From Ravibacter arvi (GTDB lineage: Bacteria; Bacteroidota; Bacteroidia; Cytophagales; Spirosomataceae), in the NCBI RefSeq assembly GCF_039540405.1, contig NZ_BAABEY010000026.1, positions 1 to 64,000 of the forward strand: 64,000 bases of DNA. Direction: 5' to 3'. The notes under the pieces are model-generated. The model was not told the origin of the DNA and did no database searches. It saw only the letters and a list, made by a program, of their open reading frames with translations. A program made the position numbers and the translations under genes. Positions 17,517-27,300 of the stretch are shown in pieces (within the stretch, counting starts at the first letter, position 1; each line of letters opens with the position of its first letter).

Positions 17517-17550
17517 AGTCAATGGTAGGCCGGAGGCTACCATCCGGACG

Positions 17551-17960
17551 GTCATCCTGAAGCGGAGCGCAGCGGAGTCGAAGGATCTCCTGTTGGTATA
17601 AAAAAGCCCTCTGAAAGGGATTGGGTACAGGGACCGGGAGATCCCTCCACTGCGGTCGGGATGACCCTCCGGTTGGCGCGGCGCCAAACTTGTTGTTGTC
17701 AATGGTAGCGCAGCGCAGCGGAGTCGAAGGATCTCCTGTTGGTACTAAGAAGCCTGGTGGAATAGATTGAGTGCAGGGAAAGGGAGATTCCTCGGCTGCG
17801 CTCGGAATGACCATCCGGTAGGTGCGCCCCCATACATCGTGTTGTCAATGCTGAGCGCAACGCAGTGGAGCCGAAGGATCTGCTGTCGTTATAAAAAAGT
17901 CCTCTGAAAGGAATTTGGTTCAGGAAGCAGGAGAGATCCCTCCACTACGGGCGGGATGAC
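17551..17960. repeat. Three copies of palindromic REP/MITE-like repeat family B
   Basis: Copies at 17551-17665, about 17704-17811 and about 17849-17960. The best one starts gtcatcctga and ends gggatgac, with inner arms cgaaggatctcc and gggagatcc, so a hairpin of about 115 nt is possible. The middle has ctctgaaaggga(t/a)t. Copies two and three are diverged and lack the exact left end. Together with family A they fill the 931-nt gap 17093-18024, in which no gene is supported; apparent short reading frames translate to the usual repeat artefact (GHPDRSGGISR type). Confidence 0.85.
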
Positions 17961-18024
17961 ACCTGATGGCCGCAGCGCACATCCGGGTTGGAATGCACCG
18001 GAAAGAACCTTCCGGCATCGGCAT

Positions 18025-18462
18025 CTACTCCGGTACCAGCTCGTACTCATTGACGGTATTCCCTGTTTTTCGGCTTTCATTGGTTCTCTTGAGCATCAGG
18101 GTGGTATTGGTAGGAGGGGACGACAGGTAAAATTCCACGTTGCCGACGGAAGCGCTCGGCGGCGGCGAAAGGTTTTCCAGTATAAGCCGGCGGTTATCGG
18201 TTGAAAAGCTCCAGGCCCCGGTCAGGCGCCGACCGTCCAGATCGGTATAAACTACTTCTTCCGTACGTGTGAGGTCCAGCCGGAACTGCTCATAACCGGG
18301 CCGGGCATTGCCGGTATTCCCCGCCTGAAAAACCACCGTGCCGTTTTCTTTTACCAATGCGGCTTTCCAAATTTTCCCTACGGACGGGGTGATCACCTCC
18401 TTCGGTTTACATGCGCCCGGCACCCACATGCATGCCAGCACCAGGATTAATCTAGCATTCAT
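18025..18462 (-). CDS. Hypothetical lipoprotein
   Basis: A 145-aa lipoprotein: signal peptide with lipobox VPGAC (Cys18), then a beta-rich domain without recognised motifs. WKAALVKENGTVVFQAGN and a late LMLKRTN strand suggest a small lipocalin-like or META-like fold, which is a guess. Its start overlaps the stop of the fibronectin protein by 4 nt, so it is the translationally coupled last gene of the six-gene envelope operon. I do not recognise a family. Confidence 0.75.
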   Translation of the reverse strand: MNARLILVLACMWVPGACKPKEVITPSVGKIWKAALVKENGTVVFQAGNTGNARPGYEQFRLDLTRTEEVVYTDLDGRRLTGAWSFSTDNRRLILENLSPPPSASVGNVEFYLSSPPTNTTLMLKRTNESRKTGNTVNEYELVPE

Positions 18463-21035
18463 TTTACAAGTATTTTATGACGTGAAAGTTTTCGGGAGGT
18501 CCGGAGCATGACGAAATAGATGCCTGGTTCCAGACCGGATAATAGGATTTCTGATCGATCAGTGACTGAAAATGTCAGCCGCTTGATGCCCCTTTTATCG
18601 AAAAGCGCCAGGTCTGCGGCGTCCGGTGAGCCGATCCGGACGTACAGTTTATTGTCTGACGCATACACCAGGGAGGCCGGGTCAGCGTTCTCCAGCCCGG
18701 TGATAATGTCTCCCGCCGAAATCTTTGCGACATTGCTGTAGGGCGAGCTGCCCGCCGGGTTCGTGGCCTTAATCCGGTAGTAATAATCCCGGACCGGCAA
18801 TATTTCGTGGTCGGGGAACTGGGTCACAGCGGCTTGCTGGCGTCCGATTTCTTTGAACTCGCGGTCAGGATATTGAGACCGTTCAATTACAACTGTAGTG
18901 GTATTGGTTGAGACCGGCGACCATTTGAGCTGTATCAGGTCGAAGTCGATAGGTACGGCGGTCAGGTTTTTGGGTTGGTCGGGTAGGGGCGCCTTCGGTG
19001 TTTTGGCAGAAGCAATTTCCGAGTAGCCTGAACTGCCGATCGCATTGACGGCGCGCACCCGGTAGTAATATTGTGTAAGCTCGGTAAGGCCGGTGTTCTG
19101 GTAGGAGGTCACATTTGCGGCAACCGATACAATTTTCTGAAAGGTTTTCCCGTCTGTGCTCCTTTCTATTTCAAACCCGGTCTCGTTACCGGATTGATCG
19201 GTCCATTTCAGGCTAATCTGCTGGTAGGAAATAGCGGTAGCCGAAAGTCCGGCCGGGTTTGCAGGGGGAACGTCCCGTGTGGTGGCGTCGGCTATGTTGG
19301 AGTAGGACGAACCTCCCCGGCTGTTGCGCGAGCGTACCCGGAACCAGTACCGGGTAGCGGGGGCGAGCCCCGACTGCTGAAAGGCAACTGCATTGGCGCC
19401 TGCGTCGCCGGTTTTGACAAAGTTTTTGCCGTCTGTGGAGCGCTCAATTTCGAAACCCGTTTCATTCCCGGAGTTGTCCTTCCAGGTGAGGTTAATCTGG
19501 CTGCTTGACACCGCCACGGCTGCCAGGCCCGTTGGCGCCGCCGGTGGTACATCCAGTGTGGTTATTTGCACCACATTGGAATAGGCGGAGTTGCCGACGG
19601 CGTTTTTTGCCCTGATGCGGTACCAATAGCGGGTTAAGGTGGTAAGTCCCGTGTGCTGATAGGAGGTGGTGTTCGGGCCGAGGTCGGCAATTTTCGCAAA
19701 GTTGGTGCCGTTGCCGGAGCTCTCCAGTTCAAACCCGGTTTCATTTCCTGAATTGTCTGCCCAGCTAAGATTGATTTGGGTATTTGATACCGCATTACCG
19801 GAAATCGGACCGGGCGTTTGCGGTGCCTCGTCGCGTGTGGTCGCTTCTGCAACGTTTGAGTAGGCCGACAGCCCCCCGCTGTTGCGCGCCCGTACCCGGT
19901 ACCAATACCGCGTATTGGGAGCCAGGCCTGTACTCTGAAAAGAGGTGGTATTGGCGCCAGCATCGGCTATTTTGGTAAAATTGCTGCCGTCGGTAGAGCG
20001 TTCTATTTCAAAGGCGTCCTCGTTGTTTGCCTGGTCCTGCCAGATAAGGTTAATTTGCCTGGAGCCGGCTGTAACGGCAGACAGCGCCCGGGGCGCGGCC
20101 GGAGGTGATTGTGCCGTGACGGCATTGGCTTCGTTGGTATATCCGGACGCACCGGTACCGTTGACGGCCCTTACCCGGTAGTAGTATCTGGTGCCGGGGG
20201 TAAGCGGACCGTCAAGAAATTGGGTAACGTTCGCGCCGGTGGTGGCAATCCTGGCGAAGGTGCCGTCTTCACTGCGCCGTTCAATTTCAAAGCTGGTTTC
20301 GTTGTCAGACCGGTCGATCCAGTTGAGCTGGATCTGGAAAACCTGGTTAGCACCTGCGATCAGGGAGGTAGGCGCATTGGGACTGCCCTGCTCGGTAGCT
20401 GTACAGGCAGCGTTGGAATAGCCCGAATCTCCAGAACTGTTTCTTGCTTTTACCCGGTAGCAATACCGGGTTTGGGGTTTTAGCCCGTTGTCGGTGTACG
20501 AAGGTGTGCGGCTGTAGGGAACGTTGGCAATGGCTGCATAGGTGCCGCCGCCGTCGCTGGACCGCTCCAGTACATAGGAGGCCTCCGCGCCATTGGCATC
20601 GCTCCAACTAAGCCGGATACTCTGTGTCCCTTCCGTTGTGGCCGTAAGCCCTGATGGTGCGGAAGGCGGTGCTATCGGGATGGTGACTGCTATTTCCGGG
20701 GACAGCACATCGGATCCTTTGTCGTAAATACCTCTTATCCGGTAGCGGTAATTGGTGTTCGGAACTACGGTACGGTCCTGGTAAGTGTTGGTGCCGCCTT
20801 TGCCACCCAGCGTTGCAATGGTTACAAAATTCTGCCCGAAATTGTCTTCTTTCCTTTCGACCAGGTAGGCTTCGGCCAATACGCTCGGCCAGGAAAGGTT
20901 TACTTCTTTGTACGTAACCGAGACAACGGTGACCCGGATGGTTCGCTGTGCGAAGCAAAACGACAACGGGGAGATCCATAACGCAAGTCCGAGCAGAAGG
21001 CGCGCCCCGGTTTTGATGTTGAAAGTGTTGTGCAT
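18459..21035 (-). CDS. Secreted protein with eight fibronectin type III domains and a probable T9SS tail
   Basis: An 858-aa protein with a signal peptide ending ...SFCFAQ. About eight FN3 domains of 90-100 residues follow, each with an L.W.D.S.NE..F.IERS pattern and a (T/Y)RY(W/Y)YRVRA.N..G.S.YSN ending. The C-terminal 80 residues (GLEPGIYFVMLRTSRKLSRH.. end) have the strand pattern of a type IX secretion type A sorting domain. It is expected on the cell surface or released, possibly binding carbohydrate or partner proteins. Domains 4-7 are very alike, down to DNA repeats. Operon: 23 nt after the other FN3 gene and overlapping the lipoprotein gene. Confidence 0.9.
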   Translation of the reverse strand: MHNTFNIKTGARLLLGLALWISPLSFCFAQRTIRVTVVSVTYKEVNLSWPSVLAEAYLVERKEDNFGQNFVTIATLGGKGGTNTYQDRTVVPNTNYRYRIRGIYDKGSDVLSPEIAVTIPIAPPSAPSGLTATTEGTQSIRLSWSDANGAEASYVLERSSDGGGTYAAIANVPYSRTPSYTDNGLKPQTRYCYRVKARNSSGDSGYSNAACTATEQGSPNAPTSLIAGANQVFQIQLNWIDRSDNETSFEIERRSEDGTFARIATTGANVTQFLDGPLTPGTRYYYRVRAVNGTGASGYTNEANAVTAQSPPAAPRALSAVTAGSRQINLIWQDQANNEDAFEIERSTDGSNFTKIADAGANTTSFQSTGLAPNTRYWYRVRARNSGGLSAYSNVAEATTRDEAPQTPGPISGNAVSNTQINLSWADNSGNETGFELESSGNGTNFAKIADLGPNTTSYQHTGLTTLTRYWYRIRAKNAVGNSAYSNVVQITTLDVPPAAPTGLAAVAVSSSQINLTWKDNSGNETGFEIERSTDGKNFVKTGDAGANAVAFQQSGLAPATRYWFRVRSRNSRGGSSYSNIADATTRDVPPANPAGLSATAISYQQISLKWTDQSGNETGFEIERSTDGKTFQKIVSVAANVTSYQNTGLTELTQYYYRVRAVNAIGSSGYSEIASAKTPKAPLPDQPKNLTAVPIDFDLIQLKWSPVSTNTTTVVIERSQYPDREFKEIGRQQAAVTQFPDHEILPVRDYYYRIKATNPAGSSPYSNVAKISAGDIITGLENADPASLVYASDNKLYVRIGSPDAADLALFDKRGIKRLTFSVTDRSEILLSGLEPGIYFVMLRTSRKLSRHKILVK

Positions 21036-21058
21036 AAGAGCGGGAGTTGTTCAGGCAT

Positions 21059-23158
21059 TCAGGGGATATTCACTTCAACTACGCTGGAAAAGCGCGAGGC
21101 CCGCCCGTTTTGATGCGTCACCCGTACCACATATTTCGAAACACCTTTTGACGGATGTTGGTCGCGGTATTCGCGCTTGTCATACACGGCGTCCAGGCTG
21201 CGCATCTGGTTGCTTTCGCCGGATTTGTAAATCGTAAACCGGCAGTTGGGAACATTGTAATTCCAATAAAGGGAAATGCTCTTGTCGGGATTGACGAATA
21301 TCCTGAGGGCATCCACCGGCTGCACGGCAGACGGGGGCGTTTTGATATTCAGCGGGAATGACGCGACTGACCGGAGACCGGCACTGTCAACCGCTACGAT
21401 GGCATAGCCGTACTCCGAGTCACCTTTGAGGTCCCGGTCGGTAAATGTGAGCACCCGGGCATCAACTTTGCCGATAGGCTGCCACCTTTCGGACGATTTG
21501 CCGCGCCTCAGGATCAATTGTTCCTTTACGTCATGGTCCGGGCTGGCGTTCCATTGAAAAGTAAGTGTCGAATCCGTTAATTGGTAGTGGCGTATGGCGG
21601 GTGGCGCGGGAGCGACCAGGTCGGGCCTGTAAAGTGTCAGTATTTCCGAGGGCTCGCTCGGCTGGAATTGCTTGTTATAGGCAATTACTTTAAAACAGAT
21701 GCGTTTGGTAAGCGTGTTGAGGTAAAGCGAATCGTTATAGCCCGGAATGGCCAGGTAGTCCGGGGTTTTGAAAATAAAGGAATGCTCCGGGGCGTTGGCA
21801 TACAACACTTTGTAGCCGTAAATGTCGGGCTCCGGATTGGCATCCCACACGATACGCAGGAGCCCGGTGGAGTCAATATATCCCTGGAGGTTTTTAGGCT
21901 GAGACGGTTTTGTGGTGTTGTTTATAAAACAGGAAACCGGCAGCCCCTCGCTAACGTTGCGGGCGGTGTCTATGGTAACGATTTTATAATAGCATGATGC
22001 GGCCGTGTCAGGAAGCGGATCGGTTATGTCGCGCTGCCCGGCGGGAAGCGGTTTTTCATGAACGGGCGTGAAGGGACCCTCTATACGGTTGCTTCTGCCG
22101 ACGATAAACCCGGAAAGGTCCGGGGGCGGGGTATCATATTGCCAGGTAACTTTTACGCCTTTGCCCTTCAGGAAAGCAGCTTTTACCCCGAATACCGGCG
22201 GTGGCGGCGTTTTGTCGGTTCCGCTGGCTGTTACCACATTCGATTCTACCAGCTCGCCGAACGGTGTAATCCCCAGAACCCGGTAATGGTAGGGCCGGTA
22301 ATTTTCGGCTACGGAATCGGTATAGACAATCGCGTCGGTTCCCGGTCCTTCCGCGGGTTGAAGCCAGGGTACGCGGTTCAGGCGGGTAAACGTTTTTCCG
22401 CCGTCGTTTGACTTTTCGACAAAATAGCCTGAAAAGTTGGCTTCTGCCAGCTCCCTGTCCCAGTTCAGGACGAGGGTCCGGTCCCCGGAGCCGGGAACGA
22501 CTGCCGGCATTGGCGCGTCCGAAGGGTCTGCCCGGTTCATCACTGCGGTAGAAGACACCGGAACCGGAAAAGAAACCGGGTCAGCCAGAGACTTGACGGA
22601 ATAGGTATACTTTTCTCCCGGTTTTACTTTCCGGTCGACAAAACCCAGGGCCATACCTTCGGCGTACAGCGGCTTCAGGTCGGCAAGAATGAGCGACAGC
22701 GCCATCCTGAGATCGGTCTGATTTTGCTGTTGCATGATTTTGTCCAGCGTTAACGCTTCGTCATATTTAAGTGGTGTATTGTGACCGTTGACCAACTGGG
22801 CGCAGGCAGCCGCCAGGGAATCCCGCGTGTCTGCTTTTTTCCTCCATTCAGGCACAGGCCAGGGTCTGACCACCACCTGGAAGTCGACAGTTTGTGTGAG
22901 GTCATCCTGAAGGGTTCTCCGGGTGAGCAGGTAGCCGCCCGTCAACCCGGCGCGGAATAAATCAGCTTTGTTGGGCACCCAGCGTACTACCACCGAGTCG
23001 CCAAAACCTTTTGCGAGCAGACCGACCTGGTAAGCCTCTACCGGCTCATTTTTCTTGTTCAACTGACCGGACGGAACCCCGACCTTTTTTTGCGCCCATG
23101 TTTGCGTTCCCGTCAGGAGCGAAATTATCAGCACGGACAAACAAAAGACTGCTTTCAT
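21059..23158 (-). CDS. Exported fibronectin type III protein
   Basis: A 699-aa protein with a signal peptide (MKAVFCLSVLIISLLTGTQT, then WAQ). After a unique N-terminal region (about 30-250) that includes VVRWVPNKADLFRAGL, several FN3-like modules follow (for example NWDRELAEANFSGYFVEKS, VTWQYDTPPPDLSGFIVGRS, IVWDANPEPDIYGYKVLYA, FQWNASPDHDVKEQL). It ends with SSVVEVNIP and no clear sorting tail. I start at 23158; the longer in-frame extension runs through an intergenic palindrome and has no signal peptide. It belongs to the envelope operon, between the 348-aa protein and the eight-FN3 protein. Function unknown. Confidence 0.87.
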   Translation of the reverse strand: MKAVFCLSVLIISLLTGTQTWAQKKVGVPSGQLNKKNEPVEAYQVGLLAKGFGDSVVVRWVPNKADLFRAGLTGGYLLTRRTLQDDLTQTVDFQVVVRPWPVPEWRKKADTRDSLAAACAQLVNGHNTPLKYDEALTLDKIMQQQNQTDLRMALSLILADLKPLYAEGMALGFVDRKVKPGEKYTYSVKSLADPVSFPVPVSSTAVMNRADPSDAPMPAVVPGSGDRTLVLNWDRELAEANFSGYFVEKSNDGGKTFTRLNRVPWLQPAEGPGTDAIVYTDSVAENYRPYHYRVLGITPFGELVESNVVTASGTDKTPPPPVFGVKAAFLKGKGVKVTWQYDTPPPDLSGFIVGRSNRIEGPFTPVHEKPLPAGQRDITDPLPDTAASCYYKIVTIDTARNVSEGLPVSCFINNTTKPSQPKNLQGYIDSTGLLRIVWDANPEPDIYGYKVLYANAPEHSFIFKTPDYLAIPGYNDSLYLNTLTKRICFKVIAYNKQFQPSEPSEILTLYRPDLVAPAPPAIRHYQLTDSTLTFQWNASPDHDVKEQLILRRGKSSERWQPIGKVDARVLTFTDRDLKGDSEYGYAIVAVDSAGLRSVASFPLNIKTPPSAVQPVDALRIFVNPDKSISLYWNYNVPNCRFTIYKSGESNQMRSLDAVYDKREYRDQHPSKGVSKYVVRVTHQNGRASRFSSVVEVNIP

Positions 23159-23187
23159 GGGTGAAAAGGTGTTGGTGTTGGTGATCG

Positions 23188-23256
23188 GAAATCGGAAATC
23201 GGAAATAGGGAGGCAGGAACAAACGGGCAGGAGCGGCGCAGCCGATTTCCGATTTC
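23188..23256. repeat. Palindrome of 7-nt tandem units (ggaaatc type)
   Basis: The left arm has ggaaatc repeated about three times; its 15-nt core (23188-23202) pairs exactly with 23242-23256. The unit length of seven matches the gaggtgt-type palindromes at 33.3, 37.5 and 40.8 kb although the sequence differs. It lies in the 112-nt gap between two genes of the envelope operon, so it would be transcribed as a hairpin. Confidence 0.8.
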
Positions 23257-23270
23257 TGACCTCCGATTTC

Positions 23271-24317
23271 TCAAGGATTATAAACCACTGCATTTTTAAT
23301 TTTGTTGGCCTGGAAAACCGAGAAGGTAAATTCCGAAGGGCAGTTACATTCCGGGTCCCACAGCGAACCGAGCAAGCCGCTCTGCGTTCTTTTCTGGAGA
23401 TTTGGCATCCGGATGGAGAAAATCTCATATTCCGAAGATTGACCATGATAGGAGCGAAGCGGCTTGAACAATTCCCCTTTTACTGCCTTTTGAAGTATTT
23501 TGCCATATTGATCCAGGAAAAAGGGGTTGGCGGTTTTCCATTTTGCAGCCTGCGCTGTTTTAATACAAATAGCCGCCGCATCGTCTTTGAAGAACATGAC
23601 GGCCCGCTGGTATTCGGTAAAAAATGTCGATTTGACCAGATCCGGCAGGCTGCCGTTGTTCGTTTTCCCGGGATCAGGTTTTTTGCTCAGAAGGTTTTCC
23701 GTAGCAGACAGAACTTCAGAAAGGGACTGGTTAAAGTAGCCGTTTTTTACAAAGGCGGTGTTACTCTGTGTAGCCGCCGGATTTTGAATGTCAATTTTGT
23801 CTATGGCTTTCCGGATGGCCGCTGCAAGCTTATCGGTTGCTCCCGGTGAGGTGTATATCCCCGAATCAACCGCTCCCTGAACCAATTGTGAGACAATCAT
23901 TTCGTTGAAAGTGTGATGAAGTAGAATAAACCCCGAATTGGCTACCAACGGCGTCACCATTTCGTCGTACAGCGCTTTGACCGGGGCTGAGGAGTACCTG
24001 ATCACATAATTCCTGGCTTGCTTGTCGCCGTAGATGTAGTTGTTTTTTGCTTTTTTTAGCTCTTCTTCCATCCGGTTAATTCCTTCAACTTGTTGGGTAA
24101 CGGTTTGCTGGCTGACATCCAGGCCATTCAAGGCCCGGATCATTCCCGTCTTGCCGATTTCGTCCTGCGCCACCGTGCGCTCCAACGCCTTATTTTTAAG
24201 TGTGGTGGACGGCTTTTGAACCCGGGCGGGCCTGGTGACGGTCTGCCGGACCTGGCCCTTTAAGAGAGCCGGTATGAAGACGGAAAGGACAAAAGCGATA
24301 GCAATCAGCGTTTTCAT
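23271..24317 (-). CDS. Exported protein of unknown function
   Basis: A 348-aa protein with a signal peptide ending ...ALLKGQ. The body is mostly alpha-helical, with charged heptads around 84-100 (INRMEEELKKAKNN), and ends in an aromatic/cysteine segment (DPECNCPSEFTFSVFQ). I do not recognise a family. It starts 5 nt after the stop of the 1,956-aa TANFOR-like gene, so it is tightly coupled to it and is a plausible periplasmic partner. Confidence 0.72.
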   Translation of the reverse strand: MKTLIAIAFVLSVFIPALLKGQVRQTVTRPARVQKPSTTLKNKALERTVAQDEIGKTGMIRALNGLDVSQQTVTQQVEGINRMEEELKKAKNNYIYGDKQARNYVIRYSSAPVKALYDEMVTPLVANSGFILLHHTFNEMIVSQLVQGAVDSGIYTSPGATDKLAAAIRKAIDKIDIQNPAATQSNTAFVKNGYFNQSLSEVLSATENLLSKKPDPGKTNNGSLPDLVKSTFFTEYQRAVMFFKDDAAAICIKTAQAAKWKTANPFFLDQYGKILQKAVKGELFKPLRSYHGQSSEYEIFSIRMPNLQKRTQSGLLGSLWDPECNCPSEFTFSVFQANKIKNAVVYNP

Positions 24318-24322
24318 AGTGT

Positions 24323-27300
24323 TTACTGGTGTACTTCCGATGGGAAAAACCTGAATATTTCACTGTTTTCGTAAGGCTTTTCCGTAGCGAAGAAAAAGGT
24401 GCCGAACCTGACGGTCGACCGCTTGATCCTCTCCAGTGCCTTGCTGTTCAACTGGGTGTTGTCTTGAAGCTGCCCGTTGCCGGCTTCACCGAAGTAACTA
24501 TTGTCAGACATTCCTACCAGCTTTGCAATCGGCATTGCGACCTCTTTGAACCACTGGCTGTTTTCAGTAGCCTTCAGCAGGACAAGCGGAGGTCTGACCT
24601 GGTTGTAGCCCAGGTTTTCGAAACTGAGGTCATAGGTGTCGAAGCCTTCGTCGAGGGTCATGGAGCCGCTGACCACGTCCCCGGTTTTAAGGCCGGGGGC
24701 TGCAGATGAAGCGCCTCCTGCAGTTGTAAAGGAGGCATTTCCTATCTTCTGCTGTAAGGTGTTGTATTTGCTTGTCTTAAAATAGTAGCGGTAAAGTTCC
24801 GAACGGAGGCTTTTTTTCAGTTTCTCCCTCCTGGCGACCAGATCGTGGACCATGCTCTGATTCGTGTTACTGACCTGACGGATGTCCATACCGGCTCTAA
24901 CGGTCGTTTCGTCAGCACTGGACTGCAGACCATATTGTGCAGCGAGCTGATCGAGTTTTGCGGCATCCTGGTACACGTTCGCCACTTTTTCGTAGCGGTT
25001 ATCGATTTGAGCCCGGTACCCTGTCAGAGAATTGTTGGATAGGGCCGGGTTAACGGAAATAACTTTGGTGTTGTTTGCTGAAGCCAGCGAGGTTCCGGTG
25101 CCGGTCTGTTTGTATATATTGGCGGTTGTAATAGACCTGGTCTGTACCTGGCCTTCGAAGCCTTTTGCCAGAATGCTGTTCAGGTAGTCGTCTTTCGGAA
25201 CTCTCAGCAATTGCAGGCGGTAAAGTGTTTCGTTGCGCAGAGCGGCCGGAAGGTCGTACACATACTGGTTGCCAACAAATTCAGCATCAATAAGCGCGAC
25301 GGGCTTCTGTGCAAACCGGTCGCCTTCCAGCGGCACGACAGCGATCTTGAGGTCATAATTTTCGTCAGACCCCAGTTCATCCGAGCAACCCAATGGTTTA
25401 GCTTTCAATTTGACGAAGGCCTTTTGTGTTTCGCCTTTCATAAAGAAGCGCTGTCCTTCGTAGGGGTAAGACGTGAGTACCAAGTCCTGGCTTGAAACGC
25501 CTTTTGATAATTCGACCGGGCAACCGCCGGTAGTGAAGGTTACCTTTTCGGTCTGCTCAACGGTCTGGTTTTTGAAATGAAAGGGCTCGAGCTGTCCGTC
25601 CCGGTAAACGTAAACCTGGATGCCCACAGCAAGCTCATAGGTGGTCTGTGGCAGGAGCGAGTGTTCTCTGAAGTAGCTGGCCGCATAGTTCCGGTCGCCT
25701 TCGTTATTATTGCCCATTACCAGCTCACCTGCATTGTTGTCTGTTAAATCCCCAGCCTTTTTCCCTTTCTCTATCACCTTCGCAACAAACTTTTCCTTGA
25801 ACTGAAGTTTGAATTCCTGAGTGAAAATCCGACGGGTGGTGACAGTGCCGTCCGCATCGGTTTCACTTTGCTGTCTAACCGTGCCTACTGCATTGGCATC
25901 TACATTTTTGCCGTCCGGAATCTCGATATCGACAATCAGCTTGTTTTCTACCGGATAGTTAAAAGTTGCCGTAAATGGCGATAGAACAGGCGTTTTCGTT
26001 TCGGTTCCGGAAGGGCCGAGCGACGAGATTAACGGCATGTCGGCAAACGGGTTAGGCGGCAGGAAAGCAGGGTTACATTGTTGTTCCCGGTTGTACCAGA
26101 AGTCAAAATTGAAGTTACCTTTCACTAATCCCCGCAGCACCCGGTACCTGACCGCTACCTGGCCGTTGAGCCATACCGGGTTCACGAGCCCGCCCCTGAG
26201 AATGGCACCGGCCGACAATTCGGCGACGGTGATTCTGCCTTCGTAAATCCATAGATCTACGTCAATGCCCAGCGAAAAACTAAGTCCTGCGTAGAGCTGA
26301 CCTTCTGCGTACCAGCCGTTAATTCCGGGTAGCGACCCGCCTGCGTAGCAGGGCGTGTCCATTTTTTTCAGGAGCAGGTCGAACCCCACGGCGCCGCCGA
26401 ATTGCATAAAAAACGGGGGGATCTTGTATTCGTTGTTGAGCGCAAAGCCGGCGCCGAAAGCCAGCATCGCCTTTGTATCGGCCTGGAGGGCAGCATCGTT
26501 GAATTGCGAGCGTTTGCCCCTGATTGACTGGTACAGGTCGGCAAACGGCGGCTGGTCAAATCCATAGGGCGGCGGGGGGAGGGTCCAGGACTCGTCGGGC
26601 TTGTAATTGGCAATTACAAAATAAGACCCGAAGGTTAAGCCCAGGGTTTTGCTGACGGAGACGTTGAGTTTCGCCCTCAGCTCTTGTGGTATGGGTTTCC
26701 CGATGGCCAGGTACCACCTGACCGAAGGCTGGCCGGCTTTAGCAGCATTCCCGTATTCAATTTCAATTTGAGCAGGCAGGGTTCCGGTAACTTTGAGGAG
26801 ACCCGCGTCAAGTCCTGCCGTCAGCGTTGCATTGGCCGAGATTTTTTCGGACTGCAAATCAAACAGCAGGTCGAGTTTACCGGTTGCCAGGGCGCTTTTG
26901 CTATTCTCGCCCAGGAACCAGGCATCGGCGCCGATGTACATTTTTTCCGGCACCCAGCCTTCATCAAAAGTAATAGAAAACCTGCCTTCCGCGTCCAGTA
27001 CATTGGGGGCCGCGATTCCCGCCAGAACTGCAGCTTCAAAGCCTTTTGTACCTTTTTGGGGAGTGTAAACCACCTGTTCGGACCCGTATGACGGGGTCAT
27101 GTTGGCATACAAACCGCCCCCGAAACCTTTGAAGAAAAGCGGCCCGGCCATAGGGATACCCATTTCCGGCACCTTTACCCTGCCGCCGACGAACCAATAG
27201 TTAAAGCCCCCGGCGCCCGATGTCCGACCGAACTGTGCAGCTACGGTGACACTGAATTTCTGAAGCATCTGCATTTCCAGGTCGCCTTTAAACCCGCTGC

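Noticed and set aside
17415..17814. Short frames in the repeat region
   Set aside because: They translate repeat DNA (GHPDRSGGISR type), a known artefact in this phylum.
18459..21035. CRISPR-like periodicity in the FN3 gene
   Set aside because: The period is about 290 nt, in frame and encodes FN3 domains; no spacers or cas genes.
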